A stretch of 64,000 nt of DNA from an uncultured Burkholderiales bacterium (GTDB lineage Bacteria; Pseudomonadota; Gammaproteobacteria; Burkholderiales; Burkholderiaceae_C): NCBI GenBank assembly GCA_903822825.1, contig CAIJQQ010000039.1, positions 25,513 to 89,512 of the forward strand, written 5' to 3'. The notes below the pieces were generated by a model that saw only the letters and a list, made by a program, of their open reading frames with translations, had not been told where the DNA came from and made no database searches. Below, in pieces: positions 1 through 9,210 of this stretch. Position 1 is the stretch's first letter, and every line of letters begins with the position of its first letter. The translations under genes and the position numbers were made by a program.

Positions 1-570
1 CCGGCCAAAAACATTCCCGAGCTGATCACCTGGTTCAAGAACAACCCGCAAAAAGCCAGCTTCGGCTCTCCCGCTGCGGGCAGCCTGCCGCACTTTTTTG
101 GTCTGCTGCTGGGCCGAGAAGCCAAAGTGGACATGGTCCACGTGGCCTACAACGGCGGGGCCCCACTGCAAACCGCGGTCATTGGCGACCAGGTGCCTGC
201 GGGCATCGACGTGGTGCTGGAATGGCTGCAAAACCACAAGGCGGGCAAAGTCCGGGTGATCGCCACCTCGGGCACCGCGCGCAGCCGTGCGCTGCCTGAC
301 GTCCCCACCTTCCGCGAGCAGGGCTATCCCAATATTGTGGGGGGCGGCTGGTTTGCGGTTTACGCCCCAGCCAAAGCGCCTGCATCGGAAGTTGAGCGCG
401 TCAACAAGGCCATCAACAAAGCCCTGGCCATGACCGATGTGAACGAGAAGTTCCTGAGTCTGGGCCTGGAAGCAGGCGGTGGCTCACCCGCAGACCTGGT
501 CAAACTGATGGAAGCCGACACCCAGCGCTGGGGCCCCATCGTCAAGGCGTCCGGCTTCAAGGCTGACTGA
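1..570 (+). CDS. Bug-family tripartite tricarboxylate transporter substrate-binding protein (partial, 5' end off window)
   Basis: This is the C-terminal part of a periplasmic extracytoplasmic receptor of the Bug/TctC family. Such receptors bind small carboxylates or aromatic acids and deliver them to a TctAB permease. The frame is open from base 1 (reading PAKNIPELITWFKNNP) to TGA at 570, so about 189 residues are visible of a usual 320 or so. Typical signatures are FGSPAAGS, the HVAYNGGAP stretch, and the RALPDVPTFREQGYP block that precedes the C-terminal lobe. The permease genes are not visible. It heads the operon running through the Rieske oxygenase, SDR, ALDH and sulfatase, so its ligand is probably the substrate of those enzymes (inference). 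Confidence 0.9.
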   Translation, partial: PAKNIPELITWFKNNPQKASFGSPAAGSLPHFFGLLLGREAKVDMVHVAYNGGAPLQTAVIGDQVPAGIDVVLEWLQNHKAGKVRVIATSGTARSRALPDVPTFREQGYPNIVGGGWFAVYAPAKAPASEVERVNKAINKALAMTDVNEKFLSLGLEAGGGSPADLVKLMEADTQRWGPIVKASGFKAD

Positions 571-644
571 GTTTCCACCTTTGTGCATGCGCCGCAACTG
601 TGAGATTCGACCCTCACAGACGGGCCTCCTTTTTCAGAAACACC

Positions 645-1718
645 ATGCAGACCTCCAATTACCTCAGCCAGGACTTCATCTTTGAGAGCTGGTACGTGGC
701 CGCCTGGGACCACGAAGTCAGCACTGGACAGATGCTGGCCCGCACACTGCTGGGCCAGCCCGTTTTGCTGTACCGCGACACACAAGGCCAGGTTGTCGCA
801 TTGGCCGACAAGTGCTGCCACCGTGCCGCGCCCCTGTCGCACGGACGCCAAGAATGCGACGCCGTGCGGTGCATGTACCACGGCATGAAGTTCGACCGCT
901 CGGGAAGATGCATCGACATTCCGGGGCAAGACCAAATCCCGGCCAAAGCCTGCGTGCGCAGTTACCCGGTGGTCGAGAAAGACCGGTTCATCTGGATATG
1001 GATGGGCCAGCCACAGAATGCCGCCCCCGCCGCGATCCTGGACTTTTTCTGGCACGATCACGCCGACTGGCGCATGAAGCCCGGTTACATCCACTACCAG
1101 GCGCACTATCAGCTGGTGGTGGACAACCTGCTGGACTTCTCGCACCTGTCGTTTGTGCATCCGACCACGCTGGGCACGGCCTCCAATGCGCAAGTGAGTG
1201 CACAGGTTGATCGCACCGAAGACGGCGGCCTGCGCATCACCCGCTGGTACATCAACGACGAGATGTCGCCCAACCACAAACGGGTGGCTCAGTTCCAAGG
1301 CCCGGTGGACCGCTGGCAAATTTACCAGTGGCATGCACCTGCCTTCTTGCGCATGGACGCGGGCTCTGCCCCCACCGGCACAGGCGCACCCGAGGGCCGC
1401 ATCGACCCTTGCGCCATGAAATTCCGCCACACTTCGGTGCAGACGCCCGAGACGCTGGGCACCACGCATTACTTCTTTTGCCAGGCGCGCAACTTTGCAC
1501 TGGACAACGAAGCCATGACCGAAGCCATCTTCCAGGACGTTTGCACCGCCTTTGGCGAAGACCGCGACATCATCGAGGGGCAGCAAAAAATCCTGAACAC
1601 GGACCCGAACTTTCACCCCGTGGCCACCGCCCACGACATGGGCCTGAACCAGGCCCGCTTCATCATCAACCGCCGCTTGCAGAACGAACAGGCCGCACCG
1701 ACAGGCACACCCACATGA
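645..1718 (+). CDS. Rieske [2Fe-2S] aromatic ring-hydroxylating / O-demethylating oxygenase subunit (VanA-like)
   Basis: This is the terminal oxygenase of a Rieske non-heme iron system, 357 residues from the ATG at 645. An upstream in-frame GTG at 600 would add 15 unconserved residues. The Rieske cluster ligands are visible as C57-x-H59 and C76-x2-H79 (CMYHG). The mononuclear iron site is in DNLLDFSHLSFVH, with H167 and H172. Length and layout fit the vanillate O-demethylase/phenoxybenzoate dioxygenase alpha-type family. No ferredoxin reductase partner (VanB type) is encoded nearby, so electrons must come from elsewhere. The stop overlaps the SDR start (ATGA), indicating translational coupling. 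The substrate cannot be read from sequence. Confidence 0.9.
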   Translation: MQTSNYLSQDFIFESWYVAAWDHEVSTGQMLARTLLGQPVLLYRDTQGQVVALADKCCHRAAPLSHGRQECDAVRCMYHGMKFDRSGRCIDIPGQDQIPAKACVRSYPVVEKDRFIWIWMGQPQNAAPAAILDFFWHDHADWRMKPGYIHYQAHYQLVVDNLLDFSHLSFVHPTTLGTASNAQVSAQVDRTEDGGLRITRWYINDEMSPNHKRVAQFQGPVDRWQIYQWHAPAFLRMDAGSAPTGTGAPEGRIDPCAMKFRHTSVQTPETLGTTHYFFCQARNFALDNEAMTEAIFQDVCTAFGEDRDIIEGQQKILNTDPNFHPVATAHDMGLNQARFIINRRLQNEQAAPTGTPT

Positions 1719-2488
1719 GCACCCAACCATCTGCCCGACTGCAAGGCAAAACAGCCATCATCACGGGCGCGGCCAGCGGCTTCGGCCGTTCGACCGCCAT
1801 GAGCTTCGCACGCGAGGGCGCACAAGTGGTGGTCGCCGATCTGCAGGCCGAAGCAGGCCAGGCGCTGGTCAGCGAACTGCAGCTGCAAGGTCACCCCGCT
1901 TTGTTCGTGCAGTGCGATGTCTCCCGCGAAGACAGTGTGCGTGCGCTGGTGCGGGCCACGGTCGCGGCCTTTGGCAAGCTCGACGTGCTGGTCAACAACG
2001 CAGGCACCACCCACCGCAACAAACCCGCGCTGGACGTCACCAGCGAAGAGTTCGACCGCATGTTCGCGGTCAACGTCAAAAGCCTCTACTGGATGACCCA
2101 GGCTGCCGTGCCGCACCTGAAGGCCGCGAAGGGCAATATGGTCAATGTGGCCTCCACCACAGGCGTGCGCCCAGGCCCAGGCCTGACCTGGTACAGCGCC
2201 AGCAAAGCCGCCATGATCAACCTCACCAAAGGCCTGGGTCTGGAGCTGGCGCGTGACCAAGTCCGTGTCAACGCCGTGTGCCCCATGATTGGCGAGACCG
2301 CCATGCTCGAGCAGTTCATGGGCATGCCCGACACCCCCGACAACCGCCAACGCTTTCTGGCCCGCATCCCGCTGGGCCGATTCACCCGCCCCGAAGACGT
2401 GGCCGAAGCCGTGGTCTACCTGGCCAGCGATGCCGCCAGCTTTCTCACAGGCGTCTGCCTCGATGTGGACGGCGGGCGTAACATCTGA
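1715..2488 (+). CDS. SDR family oxidoreductase
   Basis: Classical short-chain dehydrogenase/reductase of 257 residues using NAD(P)+. It shows the Rossmann glycine motif TGAASGFG (17-24), NNAG (94-97), catalytic Ser147, and Tyr160/Lys164 in YSASK. The C-terminal GVCLDVDGG is typical of FabG-like enzymes. D42 after the second beta strand (VVVAD) suggests NAD preference (inference). The ATG at 1715 overlaps the stop of the Rieske gene by 4 nt. An alternative frame extends far upstream but only as antisense-like noise. It likely oxidises an alcohol made or exposed by the oxygenase and feeds the aldehyde dehydrogenase 35 nt downstream. Confidence 0.93.
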   Translation: MSTQPSARLQGKTAIITGAASGFGRSTAMSFAREGAQVVVADLQAEAGQALVSELQLQGHPALFVQCDVSREDSVRALVRATVAAFGKLDVLVNNAGTTHRNKPALDVTSEEFDRMFAVNVKSLYWMTQAAVPHLKAAKGNMVNVASTTGVRPGPGLTWYSASKAAMINLTKGLGLELARDQVRVNAVCPMIGETAMLEQFMGMPDTPDNRQRFLARIPLGRFTRPEDVAEAVVYLASDAASFLTGVCLDVDGGRNI

Positions 2489-2523
2489 GCCCCATCCCCG
2501 ACTTTGACTTGAAAGCCCAAACG

Positions 2524-3957
2524 ATGTACCCCAATACCCAACTGTTCATTGATGGCCAATGGTGCGACGCCGCCGATGGCCGCACGCTGCCTGTTTTCAA
2601 CCCCGCCACAGTCCTGGAAATTGGCCGCTTGGCCCATGCAGGCATGGCCGACCTGGACCGGGCACTGGCCGCCGCCCAGCGCGGCTTTGAACTTTGGCGC
2701 AAAGTGCCTGCCGCCGAACGCGCCACCATCATGCGCCGCGCGGGTGCCTTGATGCGTGAACGCGCCGAAGCCATTGGCCAGGTGCTGACGCTCGAACAAG
2801 GCAAGCCACTGGCCGAAGCCAAGGCCGAGGCGGCCATGTCGGCCGAAATCATCGAATGGTTTGCCGAAGAAGGCCGCCGCGTGTATGGCCGCATCGTGCC
2901 CGCCCGAAACCTGGCCGGGCAGCAAATGGTGCTCAAAGAGCCCGTGGGCCCGGTGGCGGCATTCACCCCCTGGAACTTCCCGATCAACCAGGCCGTGCGC
3001 AAAATTTCTGCCGCTTTGGCCACGGGCTGCTCGATCATCGTCAAAGCGCCCGAGGAAACCCCAGCCGCCCCTGCGGCGCTGATCCAGGCTTTTGTAGACG
3101 CAGGCGTGCCCGCAGGCGTGATCGGTCTGGTCTATGGCACGCCTTCTGAAATCTCTCAATACCTGATCCCTCACCCGATCATCCGCAAAATCACCTTCAC
3201 AGGCTCGACCCCCGTGGGCAAACAACTGGCCGCACTGGCAGGACTGCACATGAAACGCGCCACCATGGAGCTGGGTGGCCATGCCCCGGTCATCGTGTGC
3301 GAAGACGCCGACGTGGAGCTGGCCGTCAAGGCCGCAGGCGCGGCCAAGTTCCGCAACGCGGGTCAGGTGTGCGTTTCGCCCACCCGCTTTCTGGTGCACG
3401 AGTCGATTCAAGACGCCTTCGTCGAAGCCTTTGCCGCCTATGCCAAAAGCCTCAAAGTGGGCGACGGCCTGCAAGTGGGCATGCAGATGGGGCCACTGGC
3501 CAACGACCGCCGCCTGGACGCCATGCTGCAGCTCACGCAAGACGCGGTGGCCAAAGGCGCCAAGATTGCCACGGGCGGTGAGCGCATCGGCACCCAAGGC
3601 CACTTCTTTGCGCCCACGGTGCTCACGCATGTGTCACTCGACGCTCATGTGGTGAACCAAGAGCCCTTTGGCCCCATGGCGGCCGTGCGCAGTTTCACCC
3701 GGCTCGAAGACGCGATCGCAGAAGCCAACCGCCTGCCCTACGGCCTGGCCGGTTACGGCTTCACCCGTTCGCTGAAAAACGCGCACCTGCTCAGCCAAGA
3801 GCTGCAAGTGGGCCTGCTGTGGATCAACCAGTCCGCGCTGGCCTGGCCCGAAATGCCATTTGGCGGCGTCAAAGACTCGGGCTACGGCTCCGAAGGCGGC
3901 CCCGAGGCGCTGGAGGCCTACCTGGCCACCAAGTCTGTGTCCATCATCAACCTGTGA
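2524..3957 (+). CDS. NAD(P)-dependent aldehyde dehydrogenase (succinate-semialdehyde dehydrogenase-like)
   Basis: Aldehyde dehydrogenase superfamily member of 477 residues from the ATG at 2524 ([13 protein letters not shown]). Visible motifs are FTPWNFP at the cofactor site, FTGSTPVGK in the Rossmann fold, MELGGHAPV with the general-base Glu near residue 250, and NAGQVCVSP with the nucleophilic Cys near residue 285. The closest general resemblance is to the GabD/NAD-dependent succinate-semialdehyde and glycolaldehyde group. Its place after an SDR suggests sequential alcohol to aldehyde to acid oxidation. The exact substrate is unknown. Confidence 0.93.
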   Translation: MYPNTQLFIDGQWCDAADGRTLPVFNPATVLEIGRLAHAGMADLDRALAAAQRGFELWRKVPAAERATIMRRAGALMRERAEAIGQVLTLEQGKPLAEAKAEAAMSAEIIEWFAEEGRRVYGRIVPARNLAGQQMVLKEPVGPVAAFTPWNFPINQAVRKISAALATGCSIIVKAPEETPAAPAALIQAFVDAGVPAGVIGLVYGTPSEISQYLIPHPIIRKITFTGSTPVGKQLAALAGLHMKRATMELGGHAPVIVCEDADVELAVKAAGAAKFRNAGQVCVSPTRFLVHESIQDAFVEAFAAYAKSLKVGDGLQVGMQMGPLANDRRLDAMLQLTQDAVAKGAKIATGGERIGTQGHFFAPTVLTHVSLDAHVVNQEPFGPMAAVRSFTRLEDAIAEANRLPYGLAGYGFTRSLKNAHLLSQELQVGLLWINQSALAWPEMPFGGVKDSGYGSEGGPEALEAYLATKSVSIINL

Positions 3958-4012
3958 ACCCTGCATCCTCTACTGCCGCTGCAGCCGAGGAATTTTTTTT
4001 AATCTGAAAAAC

Positions 4013-4984
4013 ATGCGACATCTCCTCCGTCCATTGGCCTTTGCACTGCTTGCAATCGCCAGCACATGGCTGGCTGTACCCAGCTTTGCCCAAAGCTATC
4101 CGAGTAAACCACTCCGCTTCATCAACAATTTCCCAGCGGGCGGGCCGTCAGATTTTCTGGCACGCACGGTGGGCGAAGCCATGACCACCAGCTTCAAGCA
4201 GGTGGTGGTCACAGAAAACAAACCCGGCGCTGGCGGCAACATCGGTGCGGACTTCGTGGCCAAGAGCCCGGCCGATGGCTACACCGTGCTGTTCGGTATT
4301 GACACCGCGTTCACCGTCAACCCGCACATTTACAAAGGCATGCCCTTCAAGCCCAGTGACCTCAAGCCGATCATGGTCATGGTCTCTTCGGGCCTGCTGG
4401 TGGGCGCCCACCCGAGCACCGGCTTCAAAACGCTCAAAGACTTGGTTGCCCAAGGCAAGGGCAAAGGTCTGAATTTCAGCAGCGGCGGCAGCGGCAGCCC
4501 AGGCCACCTTGCGGCCGAAATTTTCATGGACGCCGCAGACATCAAGATCCAGCACATCCCCTACAAAGGCAACACCCCGGCGGTGACTGCGGTGCTGGCG
4601 GGCGAGGTCGATGCAGGCGTGCTGGCCACGCCCGGCATGCTGCCCCATGTGAAGGCGGGCAAGATCACGCCGCTGGCCGTGACCAGCCGCCAACGCTCGC
4701 GCTCTGCGCCTGAGGTGCCCACCGTGGCCGAGGCGGGCCTCAAAGACCTCGAGCTCGAAGTGCTTTATGTGGCGATGGTGCCCACCGCCACGCCCGAGCC
4801 TGTCGTGCAACTGCTGCAAAAAGCCTTCAGCGATGCCTTGAAGCGACCCGACACACAAGCCCAGTTGCTCAGCATGGACCTGTTCTACGAAGGCCTGACA
4901 GGGGCTGACGCCGCCAAGCGCCTGAGCGATCTGTCGCAGCGCTACGCACGCACCATCAAAGCCACGGGCATGAAAGTCGAATGA
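4013..4984 (+). CDS. Bug-family tripartite tricarboxylate transporter substrate-binding protein
   Basis: A second periplasmic Bug receptor in this operon, 323 residues. The signal peptide is clear: MRHLLRPLAF, a hydrophobic core, then AVPSFAQS before the mature YPSKPLRFI. Family hallmarks include FPAGGPSD, VVVTENKPGAGGNIGADFVA, and SAPEVPTVAEAG near the C-terminus. The ATG at 4013 gives a complete leader; longer in-frame extensions run into the ALDH gene and lack a leader. The stop overlaps the sulfatase ATG (ATGA), linking this receptor's expression to the sulfatase. It may bind a sulfated or carboxylated substrate (inference). Confidence 0.93.
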   Translation: MRHLLRPLAFALLAIASTWLAVPSFAQSYPSKPLRFINNFPAGGPSDFLARTVGEAMTTSFKQVVVTENKPGAGGNIGADFVAKSPADGYTVLFGIDTAFTVNPHIYKGMPFKPSDLKPIMVMVSSGLLVGAHPSTGFKTLKDLVAQGKGKGLNFSSGGSGSPGHLAAEIFMDAADIKIQHIPYKGNTPAVTAVLAGEVDAGVLATPGMLPHVKAGKITPLAVTSRQRSRSAPEVPTVAEAGLKDLELEVLYVAMVPTATPEPVVQLLQKAFSDALKRPDTQAQLLSMDLFYEGLTGADAAKRLSDLSQRYARTIKATGMKVE

Positions 4985-6330
4985 GCCTGCCCATGAACAC
5001 CGCACCACAACGCCCCAACATCATTTTCATCGTGGCCGACGACCTCGGCTTTGCAGACCTGGGCTGCTACGGCGGCCGCGATGCGCAATTCGGCAAGGTC
5101 TCGCCTGTGCTCGACCAACTGGCCGCCAATGGCCTCAAGTTCACGCAGGGTTACGCCAACTCGCCCGTGTGTTCGCCCACGCGCTTTGCGCTCATGACGG
5201 CGCGCTACCAGTACCGCCTGCGTGGCGGTGCCGACGAGCCCATCAACAGCCGCAGCCGGGGCAGCGCCGTGCTGGGCCTGCCGCCCGAGCACCCCACACT
5301 GCCGTCCTTGCTCAAAGCCAGCGGCTACCGCACGGCGCTGATCGGCAAATGGCATCTGGGTTATCCGCCGCACTTCAGCCCCCTCAAGTCGGGTTATGAA
5401 GAATTTTTCGGCCCCATGTCGGGCGGTGTGGACTACTTCACGCACTGCGCGTCCAACGGCGCGCACGACCTGTTCACCGGCGAAAACGAAACGCCTGAAG
5501 ACGGCTACCTGACCGACATGATCTCCCACCGCGCTGTGGACTATGTTGAGCGCATGGCCCCGGGCGCAGCGCAAGGCGTGCCCTTCTTTTTGAGCCTGCA
5601 TTACACCGCTCCGCACTGGCCCTGGGAAACGCGCGAAGACCATGCGCTTGCGGCTGAAGTGAAAGACAACATCTTTCACCTGCACGGCGGCAACATCCAC
5701 ACCTACCACCGCATGATCCACCACATGGACGAGGGCATTGGTTGGCTGGTCGACGCGCTCAAAAAAACCGGGCAACTCGACAACACCCTGATCGTTTTCA
5801 CCAGCGACAACGGTGGCGAACGTTTCAGTGACAACTGGCCCCTGGTGGGCGGCAAGATGGACCTGACCGAAGGCGGCATCCGCGTGCCCTGGATCGCCCA
5901 CTGGCCAGCGGTCATCGCTCCTGGCGACACCTCCACCCAACACTGCATGACCATGGACTGGTCGGCCACCATGGTCGAGCTGGCGGGTGCACAAGCCGAT
6001 CCAGACCACCCGTTTGACGGTGTGTCGCTCGCTCCCGTGCTGCGCGATGCCCAGCACCAGTTTGATCGCCCTCTGTATTGGCGCATGAACCACCGGGGCC
6101 AACGCGCGCTGCGCATGGGAGACTACAAGTACCTGCGGGTGGACGGCAACGATTACCTGTTCAACATCCCGGCCGATGAGCGTGAACGCGCCAATCTGGG
6201 TGGACGCCAACCCGAGCGCCTGCAGGCCATGCGCGCTGCGTGGGAAGCCTGGGACGCCACCGTGCCCGCCATCCCCGAAGACGCCACGGTCAGTTTGGGC
6301 TACTCGGTCAAAGACATGCCGCAGCGCTGA
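4981..6330 (+). CDS. Sulfatase (arylsulfatase A family, Cys-type)
   Basis: Sulfatase of 449 residues that hydrolyses sulfate esters with a formylglycine nucleophile. The signature C64-S-P-T-R (VCSPTRFALMTARY) is the Cys-type site for conversion to formylglycine. D20-D21 (IVADDLGFADLG) and the later FTSDNGG supply metal ligands; GKWHLG is also conserved. No signal peptide is visible, so it is probably cytoplasmic, unlike many periplasmic arylsulfatases. The start overlaps the Bug stop. A formylglycine-generating enzyme or anSME is not in the window. Aryl versus alkyl sulfate specificity is not evident. Confidence 0.92.
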   Translation: MSLPMNTAPQRPNIIFIVADDLGFADLGCYGGRDAQFGKVSPVLDQLAANGLKFTQGYANSPVCSPTRFALMTARYQYRLRGGADEPINSRSRGSAVLGLPPEHPTLPSLLKASGYRTALIGKWHLGYPPHFSPLKSGYEEFFGPMSGGVDYFTHCASNGAHDLFTGENETPEDGYLTDMISHRAVDYVERMAPGAAQGVPFFLSLHYTAPHWPWETREDHALAAEVKDNIFHLHGGNIHTYHRMIHHMDEGIGWLVDALKKTGQLDNTLIVFTSDNGGERFSDNWPLVGGKMDLTEGGIRVPWIAHWPAVIAPGDTSTQHCMTMDWSATMVELAGAQADPDHPFDGVSLAPVLRDAQHQFDRPLYWRMNHRGQRALRMGDYKYLRVDGNDYLFNIPADERERANLGGRQPERLQAMRAAWEAWDATVPAIPEDATVSLGYSVKDMPQR

Positions 6331-6352
6331 AATCCAGCAGCTAAGATGGGTC

Positions 6353-8035
6353 ATGGATTTACAGCGCTTTCTGACCTTCCGCCACTGGCCACGGCTCACG
6401 CCTGAGCTGACCCGCACCGAAGTGTTGGCCGGGCTGACGGTGGCACTGGTCATGGTGCCGCAGGCCGTGGCCTACGCGGGCTTGGCAGGCATGCCCCTGG
6501 TCACCGGGCTTTACGCCTGTCTGGTGCCCGCCTTGCTGGCGGTGCTGTTTGGCAGCGCCTCGCGGCTATCGGTGGGCCCGGCCGCGCTGACCTGCGTGCT
6601 AATTGGCGCTTCGCTCACAGGACTGGCCGAACCCGGCTCTGCACAGTGGGTCATGCTGGCAGTTTGGTTGTCCTTGCTGTCAGGAGGCATCCAGTTGCTG
6701 TTGGGCTTGGGTAACTATGGTTGGCTCATCAACTTGGTCAGCTCGCCCGTCATGATGGGGTTCACTCAAGCCGCGTCGATTTTGATCATGGCCTCGCAAG
6801 TGCCCGCGCTGCTGGGCATCCCTGCCTGGCGCTGGGACGTGCACAGCTGGGGCATTTGGCTCACAGGCTGGCCAGCCCTTTTTGGCTTGGGCAGCTTGGC
6901 CGTACTTTTGCTGCTGCGCCGCTTCAAACCCCGCTGGCCCGGGATCATGCTGGTGATGGCGGCGTCCTCTGTGCTGGCCTGTGCGAACAACTACACGCAG
7001 CATGGTGCCATCGTGGGCTTGCTGCCTTCGGGCTTACCCAAGCTGTACTGGCCGGAATGGCCAGGTCTGGAAGTGCTCAACCAGTTGTGGGTGCCTGCCA
7101 TGGTGATTGCACTGGTGAGCTTTCTCGAGACCGCGTCGAGTGCACGCATCGAATGCCAGCGCGACGGCATACGCTGGGATGACAGCACCGAGCTCTTCAG
7201 CCAAGGGCTGGCAAAGCTGGCCTCGGCGCTGTCAGGCAGCTTTCCGACCAGCACCTCTTTCTCGCGCTCGGCGCTCATGCTCTACGCAGGTGCCCGCTCA
7301 GGCTGGGCGGTGGTGGCCTCGGTCGGATTCGTGCTGCTGGCTTTGCTGATCCTCATGCCCGCGCTGCAATTCGTGCCGCGCTCGGTCATGGCAGCGGCCG
7401 TGATCGTGGCGGTGCTCAATTTGTTTCAGCCGCGCCAATTTCTCAAGCTCTGGCGCATTGACCGCGTCGAGACCGCCACGGCCGCTGTGACCTTTGCCAT
7501 CACGCTGGCCACTGCGCCGCGCATTTACTGGGGTGTCATGGCGGGTGTGCTGCTGGGCCTGAGCCATTTTTTGCACACCCGCTTGCACCCGCGCATCATC
7601 GAAGTGGGCCTGCACCCCGATGGCAGCTTGCGTGACCGTCACCTGTGGCAACTGCCCCCACTGGCTCCGGACCTTTACGCCCTGCGCATGGACGCCGAAC
7701 TCGACTTTGCGGCGGCCAGCAGCTTTGAGCGGGCCATCACCGACCACCTCGCGCTGCATCCCGACACGCGGCATGTTTGCTTGTTCGCACAGCCCATCAA
7801 CCGCATCGATGCAACAGGCGTAGAGACATTTGGCCAACTGCAAAGGCAACTTGCCAGTCGGGGCATCACCTTGCACATCAGCGGCATCAAGCTGCCCATC
7901 GAAAAAGCACTGCAGCGTGCAGGCGAACTGCCCACTGTGCCAGAGCTCAAGCTCTACCGCACCGACGCTGAAGCCTTGCAGGCCCTGAGGCAGTTGTCGC
8001 CCCTGCCGGACGACATTGGGGCAGCCTCCATCTGA
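6353..8035 (+). CDS. SulP family inorganic anion transporter with STAS domain
   Basis: Inner-membrane SulP (SLC26) transporter of 560 residues. The N-terminal membrane domain begins LTRTEVLAGLTVALVMVPQA and AYAGLAGMPLVTGLYACLVP, the standard SulP opening. Many hydrophobic segments follow up to about residue 410. A cytoplasmic STAS domain (about 435-545) contains DAELDFAAASSFERAI and NRIDATGVET. The start at ATG 6353 lies 22 nt after the sulfatase stop; the open frame upstream overlaps the sulfatase and is non-transporter sequence. Position beside a sulfatase suggests handling of released sulfate, although SulP proteins also move bicarbonate. Confidence 0.92.
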   Translation: MDLQRFLTFRHWPRLTPELTRTEVLAGLTVALVMVPQAVAYAGLAGMPLVTGLYACLVPALLAVLFGSASRLSVGPAALTCVLIGASLTGLAEPGSAQWVMLAVWLSLLSGGIQLLLGLGNYGWLINLVSSPVMMGFTQAASILIMASQVPALLGIPAWRWDVHSWGIWLTGWPALFGLGSLAVLLLLRRFKPRWPGIMLVMAASSVLACANNYTQHGAIVGLLPSGLPKLYWPEWPGLEVLNQLWVPAMVIALVSFLETASSARIECQRDGIRWDDSTELFSQGLAKLASALSGSFPTSTSFSRSALMLYAGARSGWAVVASVGFVLLALLILMPALQFVPRSVMAAAVIVAVLNLFQPRQFLKLWRIDRVETATAAVTFAITLATAPRIYWGVMAGVLLGLSHFLHTRLHPRIIEVGLHPDGSLRDRHLWQLPPLAPDLYALRMDAELDFAAASSFERAITDHLALHPDTRHVCLFAQPINRIDATGVETFGQLQRQLASRGITLHISGIKLPIEKALQRAGELPTVPELKLYRTDAEALQALRQLSPLPDDIGAASI

Positions 8036-8078
8036 CGGTGCTGCCCCAACGCGCAGCCCCTCGGTTCAGCGCTTTGTG

Positions 8079-8112
8079 ATCCAACGGACGGTGCGTTGGA
8101 TGGGATTTTTTT
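8079..8112 (+). terminator. Intrinsic terminator after the SulP gene
   Basis: An 8-bp perfect stem ATCCAACG / CGTTGGAT (8079-8086 and 8094-8101) is followed after GGGA by a run of seven T (8106-8112). It lies 44 nt after the transporter stop and would end the catabolic operon. Confidence 0.65.
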
Positions 8113-8179
8113 AGACTGCTTTCTCCATGGCGGTGGTGACCTGTTCACACGCCAAGGCCAACACTCTGAAAGCCCCCCA

Positions 8180-8509
8180 ATGAAAAACCACACAGACTCT
8201 CTCGTCAAAGCCTCCTCTGACATGGGCGCCCACATTTCGGGTGCACTGCAAGAGGCCATGCGCGAAAACACACACGACCTGCACCGCGTGAGCGAACGAC
8301 TCGCAGACAGCATCAATGAACTGGCCAACAAAGGCAAAGACACCGCTTTGGACATGCAAAACCGTCTAGAAAAAGAAGCCAAGAAAGCCAGCACCACCGC
8401 TGAGCACTACATTCAGGACGAACCCTTTAAATCGGTGATGATCGCCGCAGGTGTCGGGGCCGCCGCGGCCGCGCTTGTGTCGATGTGGATCGGCTCACGC
8501 GCACGTTGA
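8180..8509 (+). CDS. DUF883 family protein (YqjD/ElaB-like ribosome- and membrane-associated protein)
   Basis: Small protein of 109 residues from ATG 8180. The body is helical, charged and coiled-coil-like (HRVSERLADSINELANKGKD). A C-terminal glycine/alanine-rich membrane segment (VMIAAGVGAAAAALVSMWIG) ends in the basic GSRAR. That architecture matches YqjD/ElaB, C-tail-anchored inner-membrane proteins that associate with ribosomes in stationary phase in E. coli. The upstream in-frame ATG at 8096 lies in the terminator region and is rejected. The stop overlaps the next start (TGATG at 8507-8511), as in the yqjD-yqjE pair. Confidence 0.8.
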   Translation: MKNHTDSLVKASSDMGAHISGALQEAMRENTHDLHRVSERLADSINELANKGKDTALDMQNRLEKEAKKASTTAEHYIQDEPFKSVMIAAGVGAAAAALVSMWIGSRAR

Positions 8510-8889
8510 TGCTCAAGCTCTTGTTCAAACTGCTGCTGCGGCCCGAACTGATTTCAATGCATGTTCAGGGCTATGCAGACTTGCTCAGCGAAGAATCGGG
8601 GTTGCTCATGCGCTATGTGAGAAACCGGTTCTTGGTCTGTGCCATCGGCTTTACCAGCTTGGTGATGGCCGTCATGTGGGGTGGCGTTGCGCTGATGTTG
8701 TGGAGCGCACTGCCCACCGTCGACCCACACCGGGCTTGGGTTCTTTGGGCTTTTCCTCTGGCGTGGCTGGGGGTGTCTTTGGGCTGCTGGGTGACTTACC
8801 GCATGTTTGATCGGTCGGTTTTCTTTCCTCGAACGCTTGAGCAAATCCAACTGGACATGCTTGCGATCAGACAAGCGCGCAAAGCATGA
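8509..8889 (+). CDS. Phage holin family / YqjE-like membrane protein
   Basis: Membrane protein of 126 residues from ATG 8509. Two strong hydrophobic segments are visible: FLVCAIGFTSLVMAVMWGGV with the following valine/leucine stretch, and AWVLWAFPLAWLGVSLGCWV. An amphipathic N-terminus and a cytoplasmic tail ending KVRQARKA-like basic residues flank them. The two-helix hairpin and location directly after a DUF883 gene fit the YqjE/phage-holin-like family. It is translationally coupled to the upstream gene and to the short ORF downstream. Function is unknown; envelope stress or stationary-phase roles are guesses. Confidence 0.75.
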   Translation: MLKLLFKLLLRPELISMHVQGYADLLSEESGLLMRYVRNRFLVCAIGFTSLVMAVMWGGVALMLWSALPTVDPHRAWVLWAFPLAWLGVSLGCWVTYRMFDRSVFFPRTLEQIQLDMLAIRQARKA

Positions 8890-9035
8890 GCCACAACACT
8901 GAGCAACGCCTGGCGCTGTCGCGCATCTTGATCGCGACAGCGCTGCGCGAACCTACCTGGGTGGTGCTGCTGCAGCGCTGGGTTCAAAGGCGTTTGAGGT
9001 GTGTCAAAGCTGCCCACTGCCCAGACCGACACTGA
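8886..9035 (+). CDS. Small hypothetical protein in the yqjK position
   Basis: Open frame of 49 codons starting at ATG 8886, overlapping the upstream stop by 4 nt (ATGA). It reads MSHNTEQRLALSRILIATAL and continues with an arginine-rich segment (RWVQRRLR). In E. coli, yqjK follows yqjD and yqjE, and the N-terminal QRLALSR pattern is loosely reminiscent of YqjK-type proteins, but the ORF is about half their length. It could be a decayed or frameshifted yqjK. Function unknown. Confidence 0.4.
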   Translation: MSHNTEQRLALSRILIATALREPTWVVLLQRWVQRRLRCVKAAHCPDRH

Positions 9036-9210
9036 CCCGAGATGTTGGGGTTGACCAACAGCGACAAAGAATCCGCCACCATCCGTTCCGACAGCGACGT
9101 GTCGGCCGCATTTCGCAAATCAGCCTTTGCTGGCAAACCCGCATGAACGCAGCGCCGCGCGACTGGCTCAAGTTGCACACGGCTGCGTGAAGCCGGTCAA
9201 TGCAAGCTTG

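Noticed and set aside
360..1730. Long - strand open frame (456 codons) opposite the Rieske gene
   Set aside because: Antisense frame of GC-rich coding DNA; no domain sense and the + strand gene is unambiguous.
9036..9210. Two tiny frames (34 and 15 codons) after the 49-codon ORF
   Set aside because: No ribosome sites or recognisable sequence; possibly debris of a longer yqjK-like gene, not supportable as genes.
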